Assembly (NCBI GenBank): GCA_023416515.1
Contig: JAEZHP010000030.1
Span: forward strand, 3,164 to 67,163
From: Pseudomonadota bacterium
Lineage (GTDB): Bacteria; Pseudomonadota; Alphaproteobacteria; Sphingomonadales; Sphingomonadaceae
Direction: 5' to 3'
Length of the DNA: 64,000 bases
Every line of letters begins with the position of its first letter. Position 1 is the stretch's first letter. A model generated the notes under the pieces. That model was not told the DNA's origin, did no database searches, and was given only the letters and a program-made list of their open reading frames with translations. The translations under genes were made by a program, and so were the position numbers. This document shows positions 17,153-25,996 of the stretch, one piece after another.

Positions 17153-18169
17153 TCAGGCCAATACCGATTCCGTCTGCCCTTGCGGCACTTCGGATCCCTG
17201 ACGAGGCGGAGGGTTGCCGAGCACGACTTTTCGGCTGAGGAAGTCGCTGATCCAACGGTGCAGCCGAGTTCCCTGCCCGATCATCAGGTGCCCGCCCGAC
17301 TCCAGCACATGAAGCTCGGCTCCCGCGATGCCGGCCGCGGTGAAGCGGGCGCCGGGAAGGGTTCCGAACAGGTCGTCCTCGGCGGAGACAATGAGGGCCG
17401 GCACCCTGAGGCTTTCGAGAGGCCATGGTGTCAGCTTGATATTGCTATCGACGGCGATTCCCCTCACCCGATCGGAAAGCGGCAGGATGCTCTTGATGAT
17501 CTCGGTTACCCTGGCGCGCTCCTCCTCCGGTGCGGCAGCCTCGAGCTCCGGCCGAACTCCGAGGAAGCGCACGACCGAGCCTCGGGCCACCCTCGTCATC
17601 GCCCAGAACAGGAAATCCGCCGACGATTCGATGAGCCGAAGGACGATCTGGCTCTGGACGCTGTCGTCCGGCCCGATCGACTGGGCCGGGTCGTAGGTAC
17701 GCGGAACAAGCAGGATAAGAGCGGCGACGCGCTCGAGATGGCGAAGCGCGAACTCCACGGCACTCGGGCCGCCGGCCGACACTCCCACGACAATCGCACG
17801 ATCGATGCGGAGACTGTCCAGCAGGGCTGCATGAGCGTCGGCCTGCGCCGCCGGTGACGAGTCCTCGGGCACAGGCGTCTTGAGGTAGCCGAAGCGGGAC
17901 GGAGCGATGACCCGGTAGCCCGCGCCAAAGTCGCGACCGATGATCAGCCCCTGATCAAAGCCGCCGCCGGCACCGTGGATGACGAGCAGGGGCTGGCCTT
18001 TCCCGGCCTCGGCATATTCGACCGGGCCCATTGCAGTGGGAGCCATCTTGCTGTCCCGATCGAGCCTAGCGCGCGCGGCGTCGATTTCGCGCCGGTACGA
18101 GACGATCGACAGTGCTCCCAAGGCGGCTCCGACCAAGGCCGTTCCTCCGACGATCCAGCGAGTAGCCAT
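17153..18169 (-). CDS. Alpha/beta hydrolase, membrane-anchored N-terminus
   Basis: 338 residues. The ATG at 18169 is chosen because GGAGG lies eight bases before it; the longer frame uses a TTG without support. An N-terminal hydrophobic helix (WIVGGTALVGAALGALSIV) probably anchors or exports the protein. The hydrolase fold shows the oxyanion segment VIHGAGGGFDQG, nucleophile elbow GVSAGG, acid SAEDDLF and base ESGGHLMIG, so the catalytic Ser-Asp-His triad is complete. The substrate is unknown. A TTACG-N8-CGTAT site lies 58 bases upstream, linking it to ccoN and the stress proteins. Confidence 0.85.
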   Translation of the reverse strand: MATRWIVGGTALVGAALGALSIVSYRREIDAARARLDRDSKMAPTAMGPVEYAEAGKGQPLLVIHGAGGGFDQGLIIGRDFGAGYRVIAPSRFGYLKTPVPEDSSPAAQADAHAALLDSLRIDRAIVVGVSAGGPSAVEFALRHLERVAALILLVPRTYDPAQSIGPDDSVQSQIVLRLIESSADFLFWAMTRVARGSVVRFLGVRPELEAAAPEEERARVTEIIKSILPLSDRVRGIAVDSNIKLTPWPLESLRVPALIVSAEDDLFGTLPGARFTAAGIAGAELHVLESGGHLMIGQGTRLHRWISDFLSRKVVLGNPPPRQGSEVPQGQTESVLA

Positions 18170-18226
18170 TTGCGCAGCCTCCAAGATGATCGTCGTCGAA
18201 GTTGTACCGGCCGTGCGATCACGGCC

Positions 18227-18244
18227 ATACGGAAATGCCCGTAA
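18227..18244. promoter_or_regulatory. Inverted motif TTACG-N8-CGTAT upstream of the hydrolase
   Basis: Read on the minus strand the sequence is TTACG-GGCATTTC-CGTAT, with the same arms and spacing as the site in front of ccoN. It lies 58 bases before the hydrolase ATG, a distance typical of activator sites. Confidence 0.4.
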
Positions 18245-18274
18245 GCGGTCCCGGGACTTCGCGCGTCCGGACCA

Positions 18275-19537
18275 TCAGAAGGCGAGGAACGTCAGGACGA
18301 CCGCCATCGCGGCCGCGCTGACGAGGAGCGGAAGGGCGGCGCGCAGGCCCTTGCGCCAGCCCGCCAACGCAAGAGCAACGCCGGCCTTGAACAGCGTGTT
18401 GAGGAGGACGGGGCCGGCGAGGATCACCCCTGCCCTCCACGGCTCGATCGTTCCCACGGGCAGCCCGCCCATCGTCACGATCGCGGCATCGACATCGAAA
18501 CTGCCGCTCACAACGATCAGCGTGGAGACTCCAGCCTCCCCGAAGCGCGACTCGGCCCAGCGAACCGCGAGAGCCATTGCGGCAACCATGGTTGCGAAGC
18601 CGAGAGCCGGCAGCAACTCGAAGGGATTGCGGACCTCGAACTGATCTTCCTGCTCAGGCGCTTCGCGTTGGCCAACAACGAGCCACACGCTCATGGCGAC
18701 GGCGAGCACTGCCGCCGGCCCGACCGCGAGGGCGAGACTCGGCAGGGCGGAGGTCGCGAAGACGGCCGTCATCACGAGAACGCGAAGAAACATCAACGCC
18801 GACGCAAGGGCGATGCCGGCTGCGAGGGTGGCGCTCTCCCCCTGATCGGTCCTGATCCGCTGGGCGAGACCGGCGGTCACCGCGGTCGACGAATAGAGCC
18901 CGCCCACCGCCGCCGTCACCAGTGTGCCCCTGCGCGCGCCGGCTACCTTCGTGGCGATGTAGGCGGCGAACGAGAAGCCGGTGACCAGCACCACCACCAG
19001 CCACAGCTCGCGCGGGTTCCACGCGCCGAACGGTCCGTATCGGGCGTCCGGCAACAACGGCAGGATGACGGCGCTGATGATCGCGAACTGGGCGGTCGCC
19101 TGAACATCCTTCGGTCCGAGCGCCGCCACCCAGCTGTGGATCCTGTCGCGCAGCGCGAGGATTAGGGTCGCCACGGCAGCGGCGGCTACGGCAGGTTCGG
19201 GATAGCCGATGGTCACCAGCACTCCTAGGGCGAGCGTGAGGAGGGCGGCTACCATCGAGGTGGCATCGACATGGCCGTCTAGGCTCATGTCGCGCATGTG
19301 GGACACGAGCAGCACCGCGACGATTCCAGCTATCAGCACGGCGGCGAGGATGGCCGTGGCAAGAAAGCTGATGAGGCCGCAAATGCCGCCCAGCAGGCCC
19401 AGCAGGCCGAATGTCCGCAAGCCGGCGACGCGCTGCCCATCCGGCTCGTCGCGCAGTCTCCAGCCGCGCTCCGTACCGATTAGGAGCCCCACCCCGAGGG
19501 CGGTTGCCAGCCCCGAAAGCAATGACCAACTCGGCAT
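18275..19537 (-). CDS. MgtC/SapB-DUF4010 family membrane protein
   Basis: About 421 residues and at least ten hydrophobic helices. The N-terminal third resembles the MgtC/SapB fold (GLLIGTERGWRLRD and GLRTFGLLGLLGGI are its signatures) and the rest is the DUF4010 region (ATAQFAIISAVILPLLPD, VGGLYSSTAVTAGLAQR). Transport or a regulatory role in the membrane is assumed for the family, but the substrate is not known. ATG at 19537 is used; the GTG just upstream has no better support. It is in the same orientation as the hydrolase with about 105 bases between them. Confidence 0.85.
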   Translation of the reverse strand: MPSWSLLSGLATALGVGLLIGTERGWRLRDEPDGQRVAGLRTFGLLGLLGGICGLISFLATAILAAVLIAGIVAVLLVSHMRDMSLDGHVDATSMVAALLTLALGVLVTIGYPEPAVAAAAVATLILALRDRIHSWVAALGPKDVQATAQFAIISAVILPLLPDARYGPFGAWNPRELWLVVVLVTGFSFAAYIATKVAGARRGTLVTAAVGGLYSSTAVTAGLAQRIRTDQGESATLAAGIALASALMFLRVLVMTAVFATSALPSLALAVGPAAVLAVAMSVWLVVGQREAPEQEDQFEVRNPFELLPALGFATMVAAMALAVRWAESRFGEAGVSTLIVVSGSFDVDAAIVTMGGLPVGTIEPWRAGVILAGPVLLNTLFKAGVALALAGWRKGLRAALPLLVSAAAMAVVLTFLAF

Positions 19538-19662
19538 CACGGCCGCCTGCCCATCCTGCGCGCGAACCTAGTGAGAAATCGCTTCATGCTACGAAGCTAG
19601 CCGAACACGAGGGGCTCGAAGCTAGGGGATGTTCCTTAAGGGAGGATCCCACTCGGCCGGGC

Positions 19663-19680
19663 TTAAGTGACATTGCGTAT
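19663..19680. promoter_or_regulatory. Inverted motif TTAAG-N8-CGTAT upstream of a stress-protein gene
   Basis: TTAAG-TGACATTG-CGTAT, one base off the ccoN site in the left arm and followed by the same CC. It lies 69 bases before the ATG of the tandem universal stress protein at 19750, almost the same distance as in ccoN. Confidence 0.4.
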
Positions 19681-19749
19681 CCCGGTTAGCCGGCCCGCGG
19701 ACTAGCATCGCCCGCAATATAGATCGAGATCGAGCAGCGGAGCACGGCA

Positions 19750-20592
19750 ATGAAGCGAATTCTCGTCGCCACCGACCTCACCGCGCGGTCCGCGTTCGCC
19801 ATCGGGCGGGGTTCCCGAATCGCGGCGAAGCAGGAGGCTGAACTCCGCTTCGTTCACGTTTCCCATTTTGGCGCGACCGACGATGACCGTGCGGTGGCCC
19901 GCCGCAAGCTGTTCGGACAGGTGGAAGGCCATGTCGGCGCACCCGCGGGAGCCAAGCTGGACGCGGCTATCACCATCGCGGCAGGCGCCGTGCCGGAGGC
20001 GATCCTTGAAGAAGCGCGCCAATTTAGCGCCGACCTGATCGTGCTCGGCGCGCATGGCGAACCCAGTCTCAAGGATGTAATTTTCGGAACCACGACAGCT
20101 TTCGTCATCCGCAACTCGCGAATTCCGGTGCTGGTCGTGCAGGAAGACCACAGCATTCCCTATCACACCGTAATGGCCGCGGTCGTCGGCGACGAGGACG
20201 ACCGGCTGCTGGAGACTGCCTTCAGGATTGCCCCGGCCCACGACGTCTATGTCGTCCATGCCTTCCCGTCTCCGTGGCGGGAGTTGATCGGCGTCGGCAG
20301 TGTGATGGAAGACACCCGGACGGAGCAGGAGGTGCAGACGCTGCGGGTCCGCCGAAGCCTGTCCGCGGTCGGCAAGGCGCCGTCGGCGGCGCGGCTCCAC
20401 AACATCGTCGAGGAGGGCGATGTGATGGAGGTTATCGATCGTGCCTGGCGCAAGGCCGAGCCCGATCTGCTGATCCTTGGAACCCATGGCCGCGGCGGCC
20501 TCCACCGCCTGTTCTTCGGCAGCTATGCCGAGAGCGTCCTGCTCGGCTACCGCTCCGACCTTCTGGTGATGCGCACCGGCGACGCCGTGTGA
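19750..20592 (+). CDS. Tandem universal stress protein (UspA family)
   Basis: 280 residues made of two Usp domains, about 1-138 and 145-278. The first starts MKRILVATDLTARS and contains LIVLGAHGEPSLKDVIFGTTT; the second ends with LLILGTHGRGGLHRLFFGSY and VLLGYRSDLLVMR. The G-x2-G-x9-G-S/T nucleotide-binding pattern is best kept in the second domain, so ATP binding there is likely. A cytoplasmic stress role under low oxygen is suggested by its position between the cbb3 operon and fixLJ and by the upstream motif at 19663. Confidence 0.9.
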   Translation: MKRILVATDLTARSAFAIGRGSRIAAKQEAELRFVHVSHFGATDDDRAVARRKLFGQVEGHVGAPAGAKLDAAITIAAGAVPEAILEEARQFSADLIVLGAHGEPSLKDVIFGTTTAFVIRNSRIPVLVVQEDHSIPYHTVMAAVVGDEDDRLLETAFRIAPAHDVYVVHAFPSPWRELIGVGSVMEDTRTEQEVQTLRVRRSLSAVGKAPSAARLHNIVEEGDVMEVIDRAWRKAEPDLLILGTHGRGGLHRLFFGSYAESVLLGYRSDLLVMRTGDAV

Positions 20593-20726
20593 TCGCCTCT
20601 GGCGCATCTGGTTACGGGGCGAAGCGCGGCTTGGCGGCCCATCGCCCCTCAGGCCGAGCGGGATTCAGCGAACGAAGAGTCCGCCCCGCAAGGAAACGAG
20701 CGCGCCGCCCTTGACCCGCCCTATCC

Positions 20727-21542
20727 TTAATGGCCGATCAGCAGCGGAACGTCGTCCTGCTTGAGCAGGCTGCGGGTCGTGCCGCCCAGCACGGCCTCGC
20801 GGAATCGCGAATGGCCATAGCCGCCCATCACGACATAAGCGGCACCGACCTGCTGGGCCTCATGGGCGATCGCCTCCGAGACCTCCCGATTGCCCCGCTG
20901 GGTCTCGCGCACCTCGGCGGTGACGCCATGCAGCGCGAGATATTCGGCGGCTTGGGTGGCCGGGAACTCTGAAGGTTCCTCGGTGACGGTGACGATGTTC
21001 ACGGCGGATGCCGCTTGGAGCATCGGCAAGGCAGCACGTAGCGCGTTGCAGGACTCCGCCGAACCGTTCCAGGCGATCAGCGCGCGGCCGAGACAGTTGA
21101 ACGACCGGCTGCCCTTCGGAACCGTCAGAACCGGCGTGCGCGCATGGGTCACCGTCTCACCCGCCAGGGCGAGCGCCTGCCGGGAGAAGGCGCCATTGGT
21201 GCCCGGCTGCGTCAGAACGATGATGTCGGCCATGCGCGAATAGTGAACCAGGGCCTGTGCCGGGTCGCCGTCGATCTCGATCCAGTTCCAGCACAGCCCT
21301 TCGGCGCGAAGGCGGGCCTCCAGACGTTCGCGACTGGTCTCCTTCTGCTTGTTGAGCTCCGCCATCAGCTCTGGGATGGCGTATAGCCCGCCGAAGGGAT
21401 CGGCGAGGATATAGCCCTCGTTGTAGGGCGTGACCTGGGCACAGTTGATGTGACCTTCATACGCGCGGGCGAGGTCGAATGCGGCCTGCAGGCGCGCTTC
21501 AAGGCCTTCATCCTCGTTGGCGTAGAGCAGGATCGATTTCAT
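20727..21542 (-). CDS. Tandem universal stress protein (UspA family), second gene
   Basis: 271 residues from the ATG at 21542 (GGGAG eight bases upstream); the eight-codon extension to 21566 lacks a ribosome site. Two Usp-like halves: MKSILLYANEDEGLEARL opens the first, and VVMGGYGHSRFREAVLGGTT closes the second with the nucleotide-binding glycines. The first half has lost most of that signature. It faces the 19750 stress gene and is divergent from a small unknown gene, sharing the intergenic motif at 21632. Confidence 0.88.
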   Translation of the reverse strand: MKSILLYANEDEGLEARLQAAFDLARAYEGHINCAQVTPYNEGYILADPFGGLYAIPELMAELNKQKETSRERLEARLRAEGLCWNWIEIDGDPAQALVHYSRMADIIVLTQPGTNGAFSRQALALAGETVTHARTPVLTVPKGSRSFNCLGRALIAWNGSAESCNALRAALPMLQAASAVNIVTVTEEPSEFPATQAAEYLALHGVTAEVRETQRGNREVSEAIAHEAQQVGAAYVVMGGYGHSRFREAVLGGTTRSLLKQDDVPLLIGH

Positions 21543-21631
21543 TATGCGTCTCCCTGTGATCGACATAAGTTACGGGGCGACGCTCGGCCCTTCACTACGC
21601 AGTTTCCCGGATCGGTATGGTCCACCGGCGC

Positions 21632-21649
21632 ATCCGTAGATACACGTAT
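21632..21649. promoter_or_regulatory. Inverted motif ATCCG-N8-CGTAT between two divergent genes
   Basis: ATCCG-TAGATACA-CGTAT on the plus strand, equal to ATACG-N8-CGGAT on the minus strand. It shares arms and spacing with three other sites in the window. It is 90 bases upstream of the minus-strand stress protein and 36 upstream of the plus-strand gene; distance favours the former. Confidence 0.35.
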
Positions 21650-21684
21650 GGGAAGGCTATCGGGGCAACCGGCATTGCAGGCAT

Positions 21685-22062
21685 ATGACCTGGCATTCCC
21701 TGCGACTCGAGCTCGCCCGCACAGCAGAGTTTCCGAACGGTTCTCCGAGCCGCTGCTACCTGCTGCGCCTGCCCATCGATGCCACGGGATTGATCGAAGA
21801 AGCCGCGCTGGGGGCAGAACCGGCCCGCGCGACGGTCCGGCGATTCTGGCCCAACGAGGCCGACCTGTCCGGCTATGTGATCCGCACGCCGCGCGGCTGG
21901 GCCTTCTCCTATCGGCCGAGTGAGGATGACGACGAGACCGTCTTCCATCTCGAAACCCACGCGCTCCGGCTGGGCGAATATATCACCCTTACGGAGCCGG
22001 ACGGCCAGCAACTCCCCTTCCGGATCGCCAATCTCAGGCCCGCGGACACCGTTACGGCCTGA
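21685..22062 (+). CDS. Hypothetical 125-residue protein next to fixLJ
   Basis: A soluble beta-rich protein beginning MTWHSLRLELARTAEFPNGS, with RRFWPNEADLSGYVIRTPRG in the middle and EYITLTEPDGQQLPFRIANL near the end. It has no signal peptide or membrane segment. I do not recognise a named family, though the composition and codon use look like a normal gene. It is convergent with fixJ, four bases between stops, and lies in the oxygen-regulation cluster. Confidence 0.7.
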   Translation: MTWHSLRLELARTAEFPNGSPSRCYLLRLPIDATGLIEEAALGAEPARATVRRFWPNEADLSGYVIRTPRGWAFSYRPSEDDDETVFHLETHALRLGEYITLTEPDGQQLPFRIANLRPADTVTA

Positions 22063-22065
22063 AGC

Positions 22066-22701
22066 CTAATCGCCGTCTGCCTGGTCCTCGCCGAGGCCGG
22101 CAACGAAGGCGACTCGAAGCGCTTCGGAGAGGCTCGCGACGCCGAGCTTGGCCATCAGGTTCGCGCGGTGAATCTCCACGGTCCGCGGGCTGATGTCGAG
22201 ATCATAGGCGATCGTCTTGTTCGGGTGACCGCGAACCAGGCCTTTCAGCACCTCGAGCTCGCGAGGGGTCAAGGCGTTCAACCGCACCTGCGCCTCGTCC
22301 GCCCGGTCCCGGCGGCGGTCGGCATTGTCGATGCGCGCGAACGCTTCATCGATCGCGCTCATCAGCACCGCCTTCTCGAACGGCTTCTCGATGAAGTCGA
22401 CGGCGCCCCCCTTCATCGCCTGGACCGCGACGTTGATATCGCCATGGCCCGTCATCACGATCACCGGCAGAGTCGATCCCCGTGCCTGAAGCTCCCGCTG
22501 AACCTCGAGCCCGTCCATCCCTGGCATGCGCACGTCGATGAGGATGCAGCCCGGATCGAGTTCGCGCTCCTTCAAGAACTCCACTCCCGAGTCGAAGCTC
22601 TTCACCGCAAAGCCCGAGGTCTTCAGCATGAACCCGGCGGACCGTCGGATCGCCTCGTCGTCGTCGACCAGATAAACGATCCTCGAATCAGTCCTCATCA
22701 T
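22066..22701 (-). CDS. fixJ: Two-component response regulator FixJ
   Basis: 211 residues: a receiver domain (1-120) with acidic pocket VDDDE, phospho-acceptor D56 in LIDVRMPGMDG, Thr in VMTGHGD and Lys in FIEKPF, then a linker and a LuxR-type DNA-binding domain beginning LTPRELEVLKGLVRG and ending TVEIHRANLMAKLGV. Phosphorylated FixJ activates fixK and respiratory genes at low oxygen in rhizobia. The start overlaps the fixL stop by 14 bases, so the pair is co-translated. Confidence 0.92.
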   Translation of the reverse strand: MMRTDSRIVYLVDDDEAIRRSAGFMLKTSGFAVKSFDSGVEFLKERELDPGCILIDVRMPGMDGLEVQRELQARGSTLPVIVMTGHGDINVAVQAMKGGAVDFIEKPFEKAVLMSAIDEAFARIDNADRRRDRADEAQVRLNALTPRELEVLKGLVRGHPNKTIAYDLDISPRTVEIHRANLMAKLGVASLSEALRVAFVAGLGEDQADGD

Positions 22702-24247
22702 CTTCCTCAGCGTTGACCAGGGTGAAATGAAATGCGGTGCCCCCGAGAGCCGAGGGTTCCGCCCAGATCCGGCCGCCGTCCCCCGTCACGATCGTGTGGC
22801 AGATCGACAGTCCCAAGCCCATGCCTTCGGCCTTCGTACTCACGAACGGCTGGAACAGGCGCTCGCCGACCTCGGGCGAAAGGCCCGGTCCGCTGTCTGC
22901 GATGACAACTTCGACGAAGCCGTCGTCACGCTTCAAGGAGCTAATCTCGAGACGACGGGTGACACTCCCGGTCATGGCTTCGACGGCGTTGCGGATGAGG
23001 TTCAGAAGCACCTGCTGGATCTGGATCCGGTCCACGATCACCTTGTCGGTGCCCTTACGCAGCTTCACGTCGACCTCGACGCCCCTCTCACCGGCGCCGA
23101 TCAGAGCGAGCGCGCTCGCCTCGCTGATCAGTCGGCTCAGGCTCTCCACCCGGCGCTCGCTTTCGCCCCGCGAGATAAAGTCGCGAAGCCGGCGAACGAT
23201 CTGCCCCGCCCGAACCGACTGGGCTGCGCACTCCGTCAACGCCTCGCGCACGGTCTCAATTGTTTCAGGCGAGGTATCCTCCAGCAGGTCGCGCGAAGCC
23301 TCGACATAATTGGCGATCGCGGTCAGCGGCTGGTTAAGCTCGTGCGCCAGCGACGTCGCCAAGGTTCCCATCTCGCTCACCCGGCCGACATGTGCCAGTT
23401 CGGCTTGCAGATTATGGATCCTAAGCTCGGTGCGGCGACGCTCGGTCAGATCCTGGATGAAGCCGGTGAACAGCCGCTCCTCGCCGACGCGGGTCTCGCC
23501 CACATGAAGGTGGATCGGAAACGTCTCGCCGTCGCGGCGTCGAGCGGTAGTGATCCGTCCGATGCCGATGATTCGGCGCTCGCCGGTGCGAAGGTAGCGC
23601 TCCAGATAGCCATCATGGCGCTCGCGATCCGGAGAAGGCATCAACGCGCTGATGTTTTCGCCGAGAAGCTCATTCTCCGAGTAGCCGAACATCGATTCCG
23701 CGGCGGCGCTGAACGAGATGATATGGCCCCGCTCGTCGATCACGATCATCGCGTCCGGAACAGTGGCGAGGATCGAGCGCAAGTGCTGCTCCCGCCGTTC
23801 AAGCTCCCTCGTCGTGCCCTCGATGACATGCGCTGACGCTTCAGCCCCCCTTCGCCTCTTCGTCTCGAGCCGAGTCGCCTTCACCGCTCGGCCGGCGAGC
23901 GCGATCATGCCGATGGCGACGATGGCGAAGAGGGCGAGATGCACCAGGTCGGCGGTGCCCACGGAGCCGTCGAGGGAAAATTCGAACACCCCGACGATAA
24001 GCGCCAGAGTCGCCGCGATCGCGGTCGACAGCCTCCCGTTAAAGAGCGCGCAGCCGAGAACCGGAATCGTGAAAAGAAGAAGCGGCGCCTGATCTCCGAT
24101 CCATGGCTGAAGCGCCTGGCGAGCGCCCCATGCGACGGCCAAGCTGCCCACGGCGGCCGCGGCCCCGATCGCCATGCGTCGCCATGAACTTGTTTCGTGC
24201 GGATCACTGTCAGCGTCCGAGACGCCGAGGAGCGGTTCTGATGTCAT
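22688..24247 (-). CDS. fixL: Oxygen-sensing haem-PAS histidine kinase FixL
   Basis: 519 residues from the ATG at 24247; the frame stays open to 25237 but the extension is non-coding and overlaps a divergent gene. Four membrane helices occupy about 28-120. The PAS domain follows, with the haem-binding signature HDGYLERYLRTGERRIIGIG: H211 is the expected proximal haem ligand and R231 the arginine that senses bound oxygen. The kinase has H302 in SLAHELNQPLTA, the N box NLIRNAVEAM, and the G boxes DSGPGLSP and GMGLGLSI. It is therefore a complete membrane-bound oxygen sensor that phosphorylates FixJ. Confidence 0.93.
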   Translation of the reverse strand: MTSEPLLGVSDADSDPHETSSWRRMAIGAAAAVGSLAVAWGARQALQPWIGDQAPLLLFTIPVLGCALFNGRLSTAIAATLALIVGVFEFSLDGSVGTADLVHLALFAIVAIGMIALAGRAVKATRLETKRRRGAEASAHVIEGTTRELERREQHLRSILATVPDAMIVIDERGHIISFSAAAESMFGYSENELLGENISALMPSPDRERHDGYLERYLRTGERRIIGIGRITTARRRDGETFPIHLHVGETRVGEERLFTGFIQDLTERRRTELRIHNLQAELAHVGRVSEMGTLATSLAHELNQPLTAIANYVEASRDLLEDTSPETIETVREALTECAAQSVRAGQIVRRLRDFISRGESERRVESLSRLISEASALALIGAGERGVEVDVKLRKGTDKVIVDRIQIQQVLLNLIRNAVEAMTGSVTRRLEISSLKRDDGFVEVVIADSGPGLSPEVGERLFQPFVSTKAEGMGLGLSICHTIVTGDGGRIWAEPSALGGTAFHFTLVNAEEDDED

Positions 24248-24484
24248 AGGTTTGAGACCTGCCGATATAACAGCGCAGGCTCGGATGGGACACTCCCTAT
24301 GCAACGAGGGTCGCGGCAGCCAAGGACGCAAGCCGGACGTCACCTGCCGCACGTCGGGTTCTGGCCGCTTGCGGATCGTCTGCGTCCAGGTGAGCCTCGT
24401 GAGAAGCAACTTTCCTGCATTCGGAACGATCCGACGCGCCGCCCGTCGTTCCCGCGAGGCCTGGTGGCAAGGAGCGAGATCGTA

Positions 24485-25996
24485 ATGGAGCGGCGGATCG
24501 CATGCGCAGCGCTGCAAGGCAGGGTCACAAGCGCGGACGATGCGGCAGCACAAATTCCACCGGGCAGCACGGTGGGTCTGAGCGGCTTCACCGGCTCCGG
24601 TTATCCCAAGGCGGTTCCGCTTGCCCTGGCGGCGCGGATCGAGGCGGAGCACGAAGCAGGCAATCCGTTCCGAATTCGCGTCTGGACGGGCGCCTCCACC
24701 GGCCCGGAACTGGACGGCGCGCTCGCCAAGGCCAAAGGTATCGAGTTTCGCCTCCCCTATAATTCCGATCCGGTCGCCCGCGATCAGATCAATCGGGGCG
24801 AGATGGAATATTTCGATATGCACCTTTCCCAGGTCGCGCCGATGGCCTGGCAGGGATTTCTGGGTGCGCTCGACGTCGCCGTCGTCGAAGTGACCGCAAT
24901 CCGTGAGGATGGGACGCTGGTTCCTTCCTCCTCCGTCGGTAACAACAAGACGTGGCTCGACAGAGCGGGCAAGGTGATCCTGGAGGTGAATCGCTGGCAG
25001 AATGCGGCCCTCGAGGGCATGCACGACATCTATTACGGCACGGCGCTGCCACCGAACCGGGTCCCCATCCCCCTGCTGCGACCTGACGACCGGATCGGGC
25101 AGACCGGTTTTCGCTGCGATCCAGACAAGGTGGTCGCGGTGATCGAAACCGATGCGCCGGACCGCAATCTTCCTTTCAGTCCGCCAGACGACAAGGCTCG
25201 CGCAATCGCCGGGCACTTGCTGGAGTTCCTTCGTCATGAAGTGACGAAGGGGCGACTTCCTTCCTCGCTCCTCCCCATCCAGTCGGGGGTCGGCAACATC
25301 GCGAATGCCGTGTTGACCGGCCTTGTCGACGCGCCCTTCGAGGACATGACGGCCTATACCGAGGTCATCCAGGACGGCATGCTAGACCTTCTCAAAGCAG
25401 GAAAACTGCGGATTGCTTCCGCCACCTCCTTCTCCCTGAGCCCCGAAGCGGCAGCCGAGCTCAACGCGGACATGTTCCGCTTTCGTGACAAGATGATCCT
25501 GCGTCCCCAGGAGATCAGCAATCACCCGGAGCTGATCCGCCGGCTCGGCTGCATTGCGATGAACGGAATGATCGAGGCCGACATCTACGGTAACGTCAAT
25601 TCCACCCACATCATGGGATCGCGCATCCAAAACGGCATTGGCGGTTCAGGCGATTTCGCCCGTAATGCCTATGTCTCGATCTTCATGACTCCTTCGACAG
25701 CGAAGGACGGCAGGATCTCGGCGATTGTACCGCAAGCCAGCCACGTCGATCACATCATGCAGGATGTGATGGTGATCGTGACCGAGCGGGGTCTGGCCGA
25801 CCTGCGGGGGCTCTCGCCCAAGCAGCGCGCGGACCTGATCATCTCGAACTGCGCGCATCCCGATTACCGGCCGATGCTTGCCGACTATTACCGCCGTGCT
25901 CGCGCGAGCTCGTACGGGCAGCAGTCTCCGAGCCTGCTGGGTGAGGCGCTCTCATGGCATCAGCGGTTCATCGAAACCGGGACCATGCTGCAGTGA
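24485..25996 (+). CDS. Acetyl-CoA hydrolase/transferase family (succinyl-CoA:acetate CoA-transferase type)
   Basis: 503 residues from the ATG at 24485 (AAGGAG ten bases upstream); the longer frame adds unrelated sequence. The N-terminal half has the glycine-rich GLSGFTGSGYPKAVPLALA and the C-terminal half the catalytic-Glu segment AYTEVIQDGMLDLL, then NGMIEADIYGNVNSTH and GSGDFARNAY. Enzymes of this type move CoA between succinyl-CoA and acetate, which helps acetate handling at low oxygen. Exact substrates cannot be fixed from sequence alone. It is divergent from fixL with a 237-base spacer in which I see no known operator. Confidence 0.87.
   Translation: MERRIACAALQGRVTSADDAAAQIPPGSTVGLSGFTGSGYPKAVPLALAARIEAEHEAGNPFRIRVWTGASTGPELDGALAKAKGIEFRLPYNSDPVARDQINRGEMEYFDMHLSQVAPMAWQGFLGALDVAVVEVTAIREDGTLVPSSSVGNNKTWLDRAGKVILEVNRWQNAALEGMHDIYYGTALPPNRVPIPLLRPDDRIGQTGFRCDPDKVVAVIETDAPDRNLPFSPPDDKARAIAGHLLEFLRHEVTKGRLPSSLLPIQSGVGNIANAVLTGLVDAPFEDMTAYTEVIQDGMLDLLKAGKLRIASATSFSLSPEAAAELNADMFRFRDKMILRPQEISNHPELIRRLGCIAMNGMIEADIYGNVNSTHIMGSRIQNGIGGSGDFARNAYVSIFMTPSTAKDGRISAIVPQASHVDHIMQDVMVIVTERGLADLRGLSPKQRADLIISNCAHPDYRPMLADYYRRARASSYGQQSPSLLGEALSWHQRFIETGTMLQ

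Noticed and set aside
24330..24385. Fragment translating to HLPHVGFWPLAD-like sequence before the CoA-transferase
   Set aside because: Reminds me of a short repeated intergenic fragment seen in other alphaproteobacteria, but the stretch is too short and degenerate to claim a repeat without a search.
22688..25237. 849-residue open frame containing fixL
   Set aside because: The part beyond 24247 has no similarity to FixL, overlaps the divergent CoA-transferase and is an open shadow of GC-rich codon bias.
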